41,498 nt of DNA from an uncultured Lachnospiraceae bacterium (GTDB lineage: Bacteria; Bacillota; Clostridia; Lachnospirales; Lachnospiraceae): positions 1 through 41,498 of the forward strand of contig CAJTRL010000031.1 in NCBI GenBank assembly GCA_910578715.1, given 5' to 3'. A model generated the notes under the pieces. The model saw only the letters and a list, made by a program, of their open reading frames with translations. It was not told where the DNA came from and made no database searches. Positions 16,420-25,219 of this stretch are shown here, piece by piece. The first letter of the stretch is position 1. Each line of letters opens with the position of its first letter. Position numbers and translations under genes: made by a program.

Positions 16420-18978
16420 ATGGATGACCGTATTTTTGATAAAATTGAAGAAGTTGATTTAAAAAAGAAAATGGAAGATTCTTATATCGATTACGCGATG
16501 AGCGTTATTGCGGCCCGCGCGCTGCCCGATGTAAGAGACGGTTTAAAGCCGGTACAGAGAAGAGTTCTCTATTCCATGATTGAACTGAATAACGGTCCCG
16601 ATAAGCCGCACAGAAAAAGTGCCCGTATTGTCGGTGATACGATGGGTAAATATCATCCTCATGGCGACAGTTCTATCTATGGTGCTCTTGTAAATATGGC
16701 TCAGGAATGGTCTACCCGTTATCCGCTCGTGGACGGACATGGAAATTTCGGTTCCGTGGACGGAGACGGCGCTGCGGCAATGCGTTACACGGAAGCGAGA
16801 CTGAGTAAAATTTCCATGGAGCTGCTTGCGGATATCAATAAAGATACCGTCGATTTCGTACCGAATTTTGATGATACGGAAAAAGAGCCTTCCGTTCTGC
16901 CGAGCCGTTATCCGAATCTTCTCGTAAACGGCACTTCTGGCATTGCGGTAGGAATGGCAACAAATATCCCGCCTCATAACTTACGGGAAGTAATTTCCGC
17001 AGTCGTAAAAATTATTGATAATCAGGTACAGGAAAACCGCAGTACGGAAATGGAAGAAGTGCTGGAACTTGTTAAAGCCCCGGATTTTCCGACAGGAGGC
17101 GTTATTCTCGGTACAAGGGGAGCGGAAGAAGCGTATCGTACCGGACGGGGCAAAGTAAGAGTACGCGCCGTAACAAATATAGAGCCGATGGATAACGGTA
17201 AGAACCGTATCATTGTTACGGAACTTCCCTATATGGTAAACAAAGCGAATCTGATTCTGAAAATCGCGGAACTCGTGAAGTTAAAGAAAATTGACGGCAT
17301 TACGGACCTTCGCGATGAAACGAACAGAGAAGGCATGAGAATCGTGATAGAGCTTAGAAAAGACGCGAATGCCAATGTGATTCTGAATCAGCTTTATAAA
17401 CATACCCAGTTACAGGATTCTTTTGGAATTATCATGCTGGCGCTCGTAGACGGAGAACCAAAAGTTATGAATATTCTGGATATGCTTCATTTTTATCTGG
17501 AGCACCAGAAAGACGTCGTCACGAGAAGAACAAAATATGATTTGAATAAAGCGGAAGAACGCGACCACATTGTACAGGGATTATTAATTGCCCTTGATAA
17601 TATCGATGAGGTTATTCAAATTATCAGAAGCAGTCAGACAACTCAGATTGCAAAAGACAGACTGATAGAGCGTTTTGGACTTACCGATGTGCAGGCTCAG
17701 GCAATTGTTGATATGCGTCTGCGTGCGCTGACAGGTCTGGAAAGAGAAAAACTTGAGAATGAGCATAGGGAATTGGTTGCCAGGATTACAGAACTGAAAG
17801 CGATTCTTGCGGATGAAAAACTGCTGCTCGGCGTTATCAAAGAAGAAATCCTGATTATTTCAGAAAAATTTGGTGATGACAGAAGAAGTCAGATTGGTTT
17901 CGATGTTTATGATATCAATATGGAAGATTTGATTCCGAAAGACAATACAATTATCGCCATGACAAGTCTCGGCTATGTGAAACGTATGACGGTGGACAAT
18001 TTCAAGGCACAACACCGCGGCGGTAAAGGAATCAAAGGTATGCAGACGATTGAAGAAGATTACATAGAAGATCTTCTGATGACGACGACCCATCACTATT
18101 TGATGTTCTTTACAAATTATGGAAGAGTTTACCGGTTAAAGGCATATGAAATCCCGGAAGCGGGACGGACGGCGAGAGGAACCGCTATTATCAATCTTTT
18201 GCAGCTGACGCCGGGTGAAAAAATTTCCGCTATGATACCGATTAAAGATTATGAAGAGAGTAAAAATCTTTTTATGGTAACAAAAAAAGGTATTGTTAAG
18301 AAAACTTCGATTCTGGAATACAGCAACGTCAGAAAAAAAGGTCTTACGGCAATTAATCTCCGGGAAGATGACGAACTGATTGAAGTTAAATCCACGGATG
18401 AGAATACGGAAATTTTCCTCGTTACCAGACAGGGAATGTGCATCCGGTTCAAAGAAACAGATGTCAGGGCAACCGGAAGAGCTTCGATGGGCGTTATCGG
18501 AATGAATTTATCCGACGGAGACGAAGTTATCGGAATGCAGTTAGACCATCAGGGCGATTCTCTGCTGATTGTTTCGGAAAACGGACTCGGAAAACGAACT
18601 TATCTAAATGAATTTACGGTACAGAACCGTGGCGGCAAAGGTGTAAAATGTTATAAGATTACGGAAAAAACCGGAAACGTAGTCGGTGTCAAAGCGGTTA
18701 ATGATGACCATGAAATCATGATGATTACAACAGAAGGCGTTATTATCCAGCTTCGAATGGAAGATATTTCCACGCTTGGAAGAATTACATCGGGTGTAAA
18801 GATGATGAATCTGGAAGAGGATGTTAAAGTTGCCAAAATTGCCAAAGTACGGGAAAAAGTAAGCGACGGCAGTCAGGAATTTGAAAACATCGAAGACGCG
18901 CTGGAAGAAATCCCCGAAGAAGAAAGGTATAAAAATATTTCCGGTAAAGAAGAAAATTATCCAAAGGAAGAAGAATAA
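16420..18978 (+). CDS. gyrA: DNA gyrase subunit A
   Basis: 852 residues from the chosen ATG. An ATG 12 bases upstream (16408) lies only 1 base after AAAGG, too close to use. The breakage-reunion domain has the catalytic Y123 in AMRYTEARL and the quinolone-contact helix HPHGDSSIYG. S84 aligns with E. coli S83 and G88 with D87. The GyrA box needed for DNA wrapping appears as QHRGGKG near 530-540, and the C-terminal beta-pinwheel repeats follow. It ends with an acidic tail. A 72-base gap separates gyrB. A terminator follows the stop, closing the rightward origin cluster. Confidence 0.97.
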   Translation: MDDRIFDKIEEVDLKKKMEDSYIDYAMSVIAARALPDVRDGLKPVQRRVLYSMIELNNGPDKPHRKSARIVGDTMGKYHPHGDSSIYGALVNMAQEWSTRYPLVDGHGNFGSVDGDGAAAMRYTEARLSKISMELLADINKDTVDFVPNFDDTEKEPSVLPSRYPNLLVNGTSGIAVGMATNIPPHNLREVISAVVKIIDNQVQENRSTEMEEVLELVKAPDFPTGGVILGTRGAEEAYRTGRGKVRVRAVTNIEPMDNGKNRIIVTELPYMVNKANLILKIAELVKLKKIDGITDLRDETNREGMRIVIELRKDANANVILNQLYKHTQLQDSFGIIMLALVDGEPKVMNILDMLHFYLEHQKDVVTRRTKYDLNKAEERDHIVQGLLIALDNIDEVIQIIRSSQTTQIAKDRLIERFGLTDVQAQAIVDMRLRALTGLEREKLENEHRELVARITELKAILADEKLLLGVIKEEILIISEKFGDDRRSQIGFDVYDINMEDLIPKDNTIIAMTSLGYVKRMTVDNFKAQHRGGKGIKGMQTIEEDYIEDLLMTTTHHYLMFFTNYGRVYRLKAYEIPEAGRTARGTAIINLLQLTPGEKISAMIPIKDYEESKNLFMVTKKGIVKKTSILEYSNVRKKGLTAINLREDDELIEVKSTDENTEIFLVTRQGMCIRFKETDVRATGRASMGVIGMNLSDGDEVIGMQLDHQGDSLLIVSENGLGKRTYLNEFTVQNRGGKGVKCYKITEKTGNVVGVKAVNDDHEIMMITTEGVIIQLRMEDISTLGRITSGVKMMNLEEDVKVAKIAKVREKVSDGSQEFENIEDALEEIPEEERYKNISGKEENYPKEEE

Positions 18979-19007
18979 TAACGATTAAAATGAAAGAATG
19001 ACGAATA

Positions 19008-19038
19008 AGAGGTGTCAGAAATCTGGCATCTCTTTTTC
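19008..19038 (+). terminator. Terminator after gyrA
   Basis: AGAGGTGTCAG and CTGGCATCTCT pair over 11 positions, with two G-U pairs and an AAAT-type loop, and are followed by TTTTT. The reading frame of the next gene extends back into this hairpin, which argues against its upstream start. Confidence 0.8.
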
Positions 19039-19128
19039 AGAAAAATTTTCAGATGGAATGGGATTGTCCGTTTGTACGGTCAGGGACGGCTGAAACCTAT
19101 CTATTGGGAAAGGAATAAAATAATAAAT

Positions 19129-19986
19129 ATGAAACTGGCAGTTATGGCAGATATCCATAGCAATCATTATGCGCTGGAAACTTGTATTAAGCACGCGTTA
19201 AACAAAAATGTGGATGAATTTCTTTTTCTGGGGGATTATATCAGCGATTGTCCATATCCACAGAAAACGATGCGGATAATTTATGAAATGAAGAAAAATT
19301 ATCAATGTCATTTTATCCGCGGTAATCGGGAAGATTATATGTTAAACCATAAAAAGAACCCAAAAGAGCGTTGGATTTACTGCTCCGCCAGCGGAAGCCT
19401 TCTTTATACTTATGAGAATTTAATAGAAGAAGATTTTATCTTTTATCAGAATGTTGATATTCAGGGAATTTACGAGAAAGATGATTATCCGGCTTTTCGA
19501 TACTGCCACGGTTCAATTACTTCCTCCAAAGAGCTGCTCATTCCTGAAAATGAAAATTTACCTTCTATTATGAACTCACTGGACGTCGATTTACTGGTCA
19601 GCGGCCATACACATATACAGTCGTCGGAAATATACGGAAAGAAAAAATTAATTCATCCCGGCTCCGTCGGGATTCCCTGGTATCATGGCGGTAAGAGCCA
19701 GTATATGATTCTGCATGGAACGAAAAACGGATGGGAAGAAGAATTTTTTCAGTTAGAATACGATGTAAATGCCGTTAAGAAAGAATTTGAAACATCCGGT
19801 TTAAACGGAAAATCTTTTTATTGGGCCAAATTAAATCAACACGCTCTTTCGACGGGAGACGATTTTACAACGCCTTGTTTAATGCTTGCAATGAAGATGT
19901 GTGAAGAAGGAGAAGGGAGTGTAAACTGGCCCGATATACCGGAAAAATACTGGAAAGCGGCAGCGGAAACGTTTGGGATTCGGTAG
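19129..19986 (+). CDS. Metallophosphoesterase family protein
   Basis: 285 residues of the calcineurin-like phosphoesterase fold. Metal-binding motifs in order: D8-I-H10 (MADIHSN), GDYISD, RGNRE and SGHTHIQ, with a further H in IHPGSVGIP. It resembles the YfcE/MJ0936 group acting on phosphodiesters or nucleotides. The substrate is unknown. An upstream in-frame ATG (19012) lies inside the gyrA terminator, so I place the start at MKLAVMADIH, after GGGAAAGGA. The C-terminal 70 residues form an extension beyond the core fold. It is followed on the same strand by a COG3044-type ATPase. Confidence 0.85.
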   Translation: MKLAVMADIHSNHYALETCIKHALNKNVDEFLFLGDYISDCPYPQKTMRIIYEMKKNYQCHFIRGNREDYMLNHKKNPKERWIYCSASGSLLYTYENLIEEDFIFYQNVDIQGIYEKDDYPAFRYCHGSITSSKELLIPENENLPSIMNSLDVDLLVSGHTHIQSSEIYGKKKLIHPGSVGIPWYHGGKSQYMILHGTKNGWEEEFFQLEYDVNAVKKEFETSGLNGKSFYWAKLNQHALSTGDDFTTPCLMLAMKMCEEGEGSVNWPDIPEKYWKAAAETFGIR

Positions 19987-20045
19987 GAAATTAGGAAAGG
20001 AAATAAAAAGATTGAAAATTAAAATTTTCAACTATTGATTTGAGC

Positions 20046-20075
20046 GTCTGCTAAAGCAGACAGATGGGAGTAAAT
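20046..20075 (+). promoter_or_regulatory. Hairpin plus GGGAG start element, ATPase copy
   Basis: GTCTGCT-AA-AGCAGAC is followed by AGATGGGAGTAAAT and the ATG at 20076. It matches the mnmE copy almost base for base, with a compensated stem (C-G instead of an unpaired C/A at the loop edge), which suggests selection for the hairpin. Confidence 0.6.
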
Positions 20076-21788
20076 ATGAAAACATCAGAAGAACTGCGAA
20101 AAAATCTGCGTATCATCGACCATAAAAGCTATCCCGCCTATAAGTCTCTGGCTGGTTCTTATTCTTTTGGAAAATACATATTGAACATCGAACATGTACA
20201 GGGGGACCCTTTTGCGGCTCCCTCCAGACTGAGCGTGGAAGTGACTCAGAAAATCGCGGGTTTTCCCGATTCTTATTATGGAACGAAATGGAATAAGACT
20301 GCTCTGGAGGATTATCTGCTCCGCCGCTTTCATAAACAGGCCGATAAATTTTGTTTTCAGGCGAAAGGTTCCGGTAAAAGCGGTATTATTTCTGTCAGCC
20401 GCTGCGGACAGGAAATTTTGGAAAGAACGGCCTGTGAAGTGACAGAAAAAAGCGTTATTGTAAGATTTGAAGCGGGATTTCCGGCAAATGGCCGGACAAT
20501 TAATGCATCGGAACTGGAAAAAATTTTGTTTGAGTTCGTTCCCGTATGCGTTGAACAGAGCCTTTTTTATGAAAAGACGCCGAAACAGGAATTGGAAAAG
20601 ACAATTTTCCTGGCAGAAGACCAGCATTTTATCAGAGAAGAAATGAAAAAACAGGATATTGTGGCTTTTGTTGCGGATAATTCCATACTGCCAAGAGAAA
20701 GCGGCGTATCGGACAGGCCATTGAAAGATGGTATTCCTTTTTATTCGCCGGAAACGATGGCAGTATCTTTTACGCTTCCCCATAAGGGAAACATGAGAGG
20801 CATGGGAATAAAAAAAGGAATTACGCTCATTGTAGGGGGCGGCTATCATGGAAAATCCACGCTTTTAAAAGCGTTGGAGAGGGGTGTATATAATCATATC
20901 GCCGGAGACGGAAGAGAATATGTAATCACGGAAGAAAGCGCTTTGAAACTGCGCGCGGAAGACGGAAGAAAAATTACAAATACGGATATTTCTCTTTTTA
21001 TCAATCATCTTCCAAATGGAAAGAATACCGAAAAATTCTGTACATTGGACGCCAGCGGCAGCACTTCCCAGGCGGCGAATATCGTAGAAGGAATCGAATC
21101 CGGCAGTAAACTGTTTCTGATAGATGAAGATACTTCCGCCACAAATTTTATGGTACGGGATGAACTGATGCAGAAAATCGTCGCAAGGGAAAAAGAACCG
21201 ATTACGCCGTTTCTGGAGCGCGCAAAAGATTTGTATGAAAAGGCCGGAATCTCAACTATTCTGGTAGTCGGAAGCTGCGGCTCGTATTTTCATATTGCGG
21301 ATAAAGTCATTCAGATGGATTCTTATAAAGCCGTTGATATTACCGAAGAAACAAAAGAAACAATTAAAGAATATCCATCACCGGCTATTGATGCTCCCGG
21401 TTTTCGTCTTCCTTCAGGAAAACGGGAAATTGATTTGTCCGGCTCCGTCCAGAAGCGTAAGACTTACCGTGGAAACGGTTATGTGGAAGAACGGCTGAAA
21501 ATTAAGCGGATGGGAAAAACGGCATTTTCAATCGGAAAAGAAAATCTGGACTTGCGGTATGTGGAACAGCTCGTGGATGAAGAACAGACACAGACGCTGG
21601 CATATCTTCTGCGGTATGCGAAAGAACATTACGGGGATGAGAAAAACAACGTAAAAGATATTGTGAATGCGCTTGAGATTCTTTTAAGGACGAAAGGACT
21701 TGCGGGTATCTGTGATAAGGGAAATGTACCGTCAGGGCTTGCAATGCCGAGGGTTCAGGAAATTTTTGCATGTTTTAACCGATATTAA
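20076..21788 (+). CDS. ABC-class ATPase, COG3044 type
   Basis: 570 residues matching the conserved but uncharacterised 'predicted ATPase of the ABC class' family. N-terminal: LRIIDHKSYPAYKSLAG and FGKYILNIEHVQGDPFAAP. Walker A GGGYHGKST is at 254-262, the signature-like LDASGSTSQA at 324-333 and Walker B LFLIDED at 345-351, then TSATNFM. It has no membrane segment, so it is not a transporter component. An ATG 12 bases earlier is inside the ribosome binding site (ATGGGAG), so 20076 is preferred. The function is unknown; relatives have been linked to RNA or nucleotide metabolism only by context. Confidence 0.85.
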   Translation: MKTSEELRKNLRIIDHKSYPAYKSLAGSYSFGKYILNIEHVQGDPFAAPSRLSVEVTQKIAGFPDSYYGTKWNKTALEDYLLRRFHKQADKFCFQAKGSGKSGIISVSRCGQEILERTACEVTEKSVIVRFEAGFPANGRTINASELEKILFEFVPVCVEQSLFYEKTPKQELEKTIFLAEDQHFIREEMKKQDIVAFVADNSILPRESGVSDRPLKDGIPFYSPETMAVSFTLPHKGNMRGMGIKKGITLIVGGGYHGKSTLLKALERGVYNHIAGDGREYVITEESALKLRAEDGRKITNTDISLFINHLPNGKNTEKFCTLDASGSTSQAANIVEGIESGSKLFLIDEDTSATNFMVRDELMQKIVAREKEPITPFLERAKDLYEKAGISTILVVGSCGSYFHIADKVIQMDSYKAVDITEETKETIKEYPSPAIDAPGFRLPSGKREIDLSGSVQKRKTYRGNGYVEERLKIKRMGKTAFSIGKENLDLRYVEQLVDEEQTQTLAYLLRYAKEHYGDEKNNVKDIVNALEILLRTKGLAGICDKGNVPSGLAMPRVQEIFACFNRY

Positions 21789-21819
21789 ATTTGTTGAAAA
21801 ACGCAATCCTGATAATAAG

Positions 21820-21855
21820 AATGCCTGATTCCAAGACATCACAGAATCAGGCATT
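21820..21855. terminator. Bidirectional terminator, ATPase / XRE gene
   Basis: The perfect 12-bp stem AATGCCTGATTC / GAATCAGGCATT with a 12-base loop is flanked by T-rich sequence on both sides, between convergent stops. Confidence 0.85.
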
Positions 21856-21860
21856 TAGTA

Positions 21861-22772
21861 TTATTTTTTAAATTTTAAATCAATAATTACAGAAGCGATG
21901 CCGCATCCGATGCCGAATACCGGAAATACGACGATATAAGGCATACCCCAGTTACCGCCTGTAAAGCCGAATATCAGATAGATAATTGTTGCTGTCATCA
22001 TAAGACATCCGCATACCGTTCCTGTTAATTTTCCTTTTTTATATTCCGGCGATTCTTTGTCATGAGAGATATTGTATTCTTTGATACTGTATTTGCCCTT
22101 CTGAAGTCCGGCGTAAACAATAATGGTAACCGCAATCGTAATCAGCAAAAGGAACAGGGAACAAACAACAGAATCTCCATCGATAAAAGTATTTTTGAAA
22201 AATTCTTCAAAAACAGATTCTAGCCCTATAATAAAAATGACGCCGATTAAAATAATCGTTATGCCGGCGGCTATCATAACGGAAAATTTTTTATTGAAGC
22301 GGTCGATTTCTTCTTCCATATAAAAATTTTCTATGTAAGGATTTTTCTGTTCAAAATCCGTATGCCGGATGCCCATGACGACAATTATTGCTACGGCGAC
22401 TACGAGGAAGATTAAAAATGCAACCGTACATAAATCCTCCTGAATGCCCATTCCGTCCATGAACATCATAAGAGAAATGCCAAAAAGAATCAGGCCGATA
22501 CCGAGCGTTATCATTTTGCTGAACAAATTCATATGATTATCATAGTGAGCTTTATCTTCTACATAAATGGAACTGACGTTTTTTTGTAACAGGTCATCCA
22601 TGCTTAAATGGAACATCTGACATAACTGCACCAGTTTTTCCATTTCAGGATATGTTGTGTCAGATTCCCATTTTGACACGGACTGTCTCGAAACTTCCAG
22701 TTTTTCAGCCAGCTGCTCCTGTGTAATATCGTTCTTTTTTCTGAGGAACTGTAAATTTTCTCCTAAACTCAT
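21861..22772 (-). CDS. XRE-family regulator with C-terminal membrane domain
   Basis: 303 residues. An HTH_3/XRE domain fills 1-60 (LRKKNDITQEQLAEKLEVSR with QSVSKWE). It is followed by a hydrophobic half with about six TM segments, from MITLGIGLILFG to VVFPVFGIGCGIASVIIDL. Such fusions are common in Bacillota and put the DNA-binding domain at the membrane; what they sense is generally unknown. The gene has its own hairpin-GGGA start element and a long leader, and a possible operator overlaps its promoter (22891-22918). No partner gene follows; it ends at a terminator. Confidence 0.85.
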   Translation of the reverse strand: MSLGENLQFLRKKNDITQEQLAEKLEVSRQSVSKWESDTTYPEMEKLVQLCQMFHLSMDDLLQKNVSSIYVEDKAHYDNHMNLFSKMITLGIGLILFGISLMMFMDGMGIQEDLCTVAFLIFLVVAVAIIVVMGIRHTDFEQKNPYIENFYMEEEIDRFNKKFSVMIAAGITIILIGVIFIIGLESVFEEFFKNTFIDGDSVVCSLFLLLITIAVTIIVYAGLQKGKYSIKEYNISHDKESPEYKKGKLTGTVCGCLMMTATIIYLIFGFTGGNWGMPYIVVFPVFGIGCGIASVIIDLKFKK

Positions 22773-22805
22773 TTTTTTATTCCCATTTGTCTGTTTTACC
22801 AGACA
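22773..22805 (-). promoter_or_regulatory. Hairpin plus GGGA start element, XRE copy
   Basis: On the minus strand TGTCTG-GTAAAA-CAGACA, then AATGGGAATAAAAAA and the ATG. Third copy of the element seen before mnmE and the COG3044 ATPase. Upstream in the same leader, ACAGACAGATG (about 22870-22880) could pair with TGTCTG and compete with the hairpin. Confidence 0.6.
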
Positions 22806-22890
22806 CCTTTCTTATATGATGATAACAGGCGCCTGCAGAACGCCGTTTTCCGCGGTAGACAAATTTTCATCTGTCTGTAACGTTGGTTTC

Positions 22891-22918
22891 ATTATAGGAA
22901 AACAGCAATGTTATTGCT
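22891..22918 (-). promoter_or_regulatory. Promoter and inverted repeat upstream of XRE gene
   Basis: On the minus strand TATAAT (22896-22891) is preceded by the inverted repeat AGCAAT-aac-ATTGCT (22918-22904). The repeat sits between -10 and -35, where a repressor would block polymerase. TTGATA upstream is 21 bases away, too far for an ideal -35. Autoregulation is an inference. Confidence 0.4.
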
Positions 22919-22976
22919 ATCAATTTCATGTTGCTTTTAAGTTTTTTCGTGTAAACTTTCGGTTACCATGCCGATT

Positions 22977-23588
22977 TTATACGATTTTTTCAAAATCTGT
23001 GACGCCATGCTTACACCAGGGACAAATAAAGTCCGGTGGAAGTTCTTCCCCTTCATAGATGTAACCACAAACAATACAACGCCATCCTTTTTTCTTCGGA
23101 GAGGTATCAGACGCAGGCTTTGGTTTCACAAATTCATGATAATAAGAATATGTCATAGGCCTCTCGTCAGAAATCACATCCGCATCCGTCACGAGCGCAA
23201 TAAAAAGCATATGGGTTCCGAGGTCCATTGAATGAACGACTTTACAATCCAGATATGCCGTTGTATATTCTTTTAGATAAGGAAGTTCCTGTCCGGTAAG
23301 CTGAAAGGGAACATCAACAAATTTGTCGGTTTCCCGGCCGCTTTGAAATCCAAAGTGCTGAAAAAGAGAAAAAGGGGCTGATTCGGATAAAACGGAAATA
23401 GAAAGAGTCCCCGATTTCTGCACCAGTTCGCAGGTCAGATTTTGTTTATTGATTGCAACTGCAACCTGTTTTGGGTCATCCGTTACCTGAGTGACGGTAT
23501 TAATGATACAGCCGTTCATTTTGCTGCCTGATTTTGCGGCGGCCACATAGAGACCGTACGATAATTGAAAAAATGCTTTCTGATTCAT
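22977..23588 (-). CDS. Flavin reductase-rubredoxin fusion (flavoredoxin/Hrb-like)
   Basis: 203 residues. Residues 1-155 form a flavin-reductase-like FMN-binding split-barrel domain (FQLSYGLYVAAA, MNGCIINTVTQVTDDP, LTCELVQKSG). Residues 165-203 form a rubredoxin-like iron site with C171-x2-C174 and C189-x2-C192. Fusions of this plan, such as high-molecular-weight rubredoxin, pass electrons from NAD(P)H to oxygen- or NO-reducing flavodiiron proteins, so a role in oxidative or nitrosative stress is likely. The 14-residue gap between the Cys pairs is shorter than in classic rubredoxin and is like rubrerythrin tails. It is monocistronic, divergent from the MATE gene. Confidence 0.9.
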   Translation of the reverse strand: MNQKAFFQLSYGLYVAAAKSGSKMNGCIINTVTQVTDDPKQVAVAINKQNLTCELVQKSGTLSISVLSESAPFSLFQHFGFQSGRETDKFVDVPFQLTGQELPYLKEYTTAYLDCKVVHSMDLGTHMLFIALVTDADVISDERPMTYSYYHEFVKPKPASDTSPKKKGWRCIVCGYIYEGEELPPDFICPWCKHGVTDFEKIV

Positions 23589-23757
23589 AAATTTTCCTTT
23601 CTAATTATCTGCATTTGATTTTATTACCAAAAAAGAGTATGATTCAAATAGTATATAAAAAAATTCTTATTTTATACCTCTTTATCTATTTTAAACAATA
23701 CCCGTTTTCTATTTTAACAGAATTATTTTTTGTAGGAAAGAAAGGAGCTGCATTTTT

Positions 23758-25122
23758 ATGAAATTTGCAAATGCGGACGAGAAAAGAAATTATATGCTGG
23801 AAACGCCGGTCAGAAAACTGGTATGCACGCTGGCCGGGCCTACTATCCTAAGTATGTTGATTACTTCTTTTTATAATATGGCGGATACTTTTTTTGTCGG
23901 AAGAATCGATACACAGGCGACAGGAGCAGTAGGCGTTGTTTTTTCGGTGATGGCAATTATTCAGGCGGTCGGTTTTTTCTTCGGTCACGGTTCCGGTAAT
24001 TACATATCCAGAAAATTAGGTGCAAAAGAAACGGAAGAAGCGGAAAAAATGGCGGCAGTAGGATTTTTTACGGCATTTATCGCGGGAGTCGTGCTGATGG
24101 CAGCAGGTCTGATTTTCATCAGGCCGCTGGCATATCTGCTCGGTTCGACGGATACCATACTGCCGTATACGGTCGCTTATCTTCGGATTATTCTGCTCGG
24201 CACGCCGGCAATGACGACCTCACTCGTATTGAATAATCAGATGCGGTATCAGGGAAGCGCTTTTTATGCAATGATAGGAATCGTGTCCGGCGCGGTGCTC
24301 AATATCATACTCGACCCGCTTTTGATTTTTAATTTTGGCCTTGGCATTGCCGGTGCCGCAATGGCGACAACAATCAGTCAGTATGTCAGTTTTATATTGC
24401 TTCTGATAATGATTCGAAAAGGCGGCAATATGCAGATTCGTTTCTGCAATTTTAAACCGAGTCTGTATTTTTATAAGGAAATTATACGGGGAGGTACGCC
24501 TTCCCTGTGCAGACAGGGACTCGCGAGTCTGGCAACAATTTTCCTGAACCGGGCAGCGGGTTTTTATGGAGATGCGGCGATTGCCGGGATGTCTATCGTA
24601 TCGCGGATTTCGATGTTTGCCAATTCCGCACTGATTGGCTTCGGTCAGGGATTTCAGCCAGTCTGCGGATTTAATTACGGCGCCGGAAAAAATAACAGAG
24701 TGCTCGAAGCATTCTGGTTCTGTGTAAAATATGCTTTTGTATTTTTGTTAATTGTCGGAACGGCCGGATTTGTTTTTGCACCGGAGCTGGTGACTTTATT
24801 CCGAAAAGACGATTTGGAAGTTATCGAAGTGGGAACGGCGGCTTTGCGCTATCAGGTCATTGCTTTTCCGTTGAATGCCTGGATTGTTATGTGTAATATG
24901 ATGCTGCAGTCCGTTGGAAAAGGATTGAAAGCGTCCATCGTGGCATCTGCCAGACAGGGACTCTGCTTTATTCCGCTTATTTTGATATTACCGCATTTTC
25001 TGGGGCTTTTTGGTGTGGAAATCTGCCAGGCGGTTTCGGATGTACTGACGCTTGTAATATCCGTACCGATTGGAATGAGCGTTATCAGAGAGATGCAGAG
25101 ACAGAATGTTGGGAAGGCATAA
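23758..25122 (+). CDS. MATE family efflux transporter
   Basis: 454 residues with about 12 TM segments in two similar halves. The N-terminal PVRKLVCTLAGPTILSMLIT and FYNMADTFFVGRIDTQATGAV are strongly MATE. QAVGFFFGHGSGNYISRKLGA and the second-half GFGQGFQPVCGFNYGA match the NorM/DinF-like branch. It exports organic cations, drugs or metabolites with Na+ or H+; the substrate is unknown. GAAAGGAG precedes the ATG by 10 bases. Upstream 23589-23757 is AT-rich, with divergent promoter-like boxes but no perfect match. Downstream there is a shared terminator. Confidence 0.93.
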   Translation: MKFANADEKRNYMLETPVRKLVCTLAGPTILSMLITSFYNMADTFFVGRIDTQATGAVGVVFSVMAIIQAVGFFFGHGSGNYISRKLGAKETEEAEKMAAVGFFTAFIAGVVLMAAGLIFIRPLAYLLGSTDTILPYTVAYLRIILLGTPAMTTSLVLNNQMRYQGSAFYAMIGIVSGAVLNIILDPLLIFNFGLGIAGAAMATTISQYVSFILLLIMIRKGGNMQIRFCNFKPSLYFYKEIIRGGTPSLCRQGLASLATIFLNRAAGFYGDAAIAGMSIVSRISMFANSALIGFGQGFQPVCGFNYGAGKNNRVLEAFWFCVKYAFVFLLIVGTAGFVFAPELVTLFRKDDLEVIEVGTAALRYQVIAFPLNAWIVMCNMMLQSVGKGLKASIVASARQGLCFIPLILILPHFLGLFGVEICQAVSDVLTLVISVPIGMSVIREMQRQNVGKA

Positions 25123-25172
25123 AAGGCTTTAGAAAAAATGTTTTCAAATAGATAAAGATAAAAAACATAGAT

Positions 25173-25208
25173 AAAAGCGGTACGCCATTTTAAAGGCATA
25201 CCGCTTTT
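25173..25208. terminator. Bidirectional terminator, MATE / CofE-like gene
   Basis: AAAAGCGGTACGCC and GGCATACCGCTTTT form a 14-position stem with one mismatch (C opposite A). The terminal A and T runs serve both convergent genes. Confidence 0.85.
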
Positions 25209-25219
25209 GATAAGAAAGA

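Noticed and set aside
16663..16690. Acquired quinolone-resistance mutation in gyrA
   Set aside because: The whole helix differs from E. coli and looks lineage-typical, so an acquired mutation cannot be claimed.
19012..19128. Upstream start for the metallophosphoesterase
   Set aside because: It lies inside the gyrA terminator hairpin, and the conserved fold begins at MKLAVMADIH.
20085..20849. 254-codon open frame antisense to the COG3044 ATPase
   Set aside because: No domain, composition typical of antisense shadows, while the plus strand has a clear family match.
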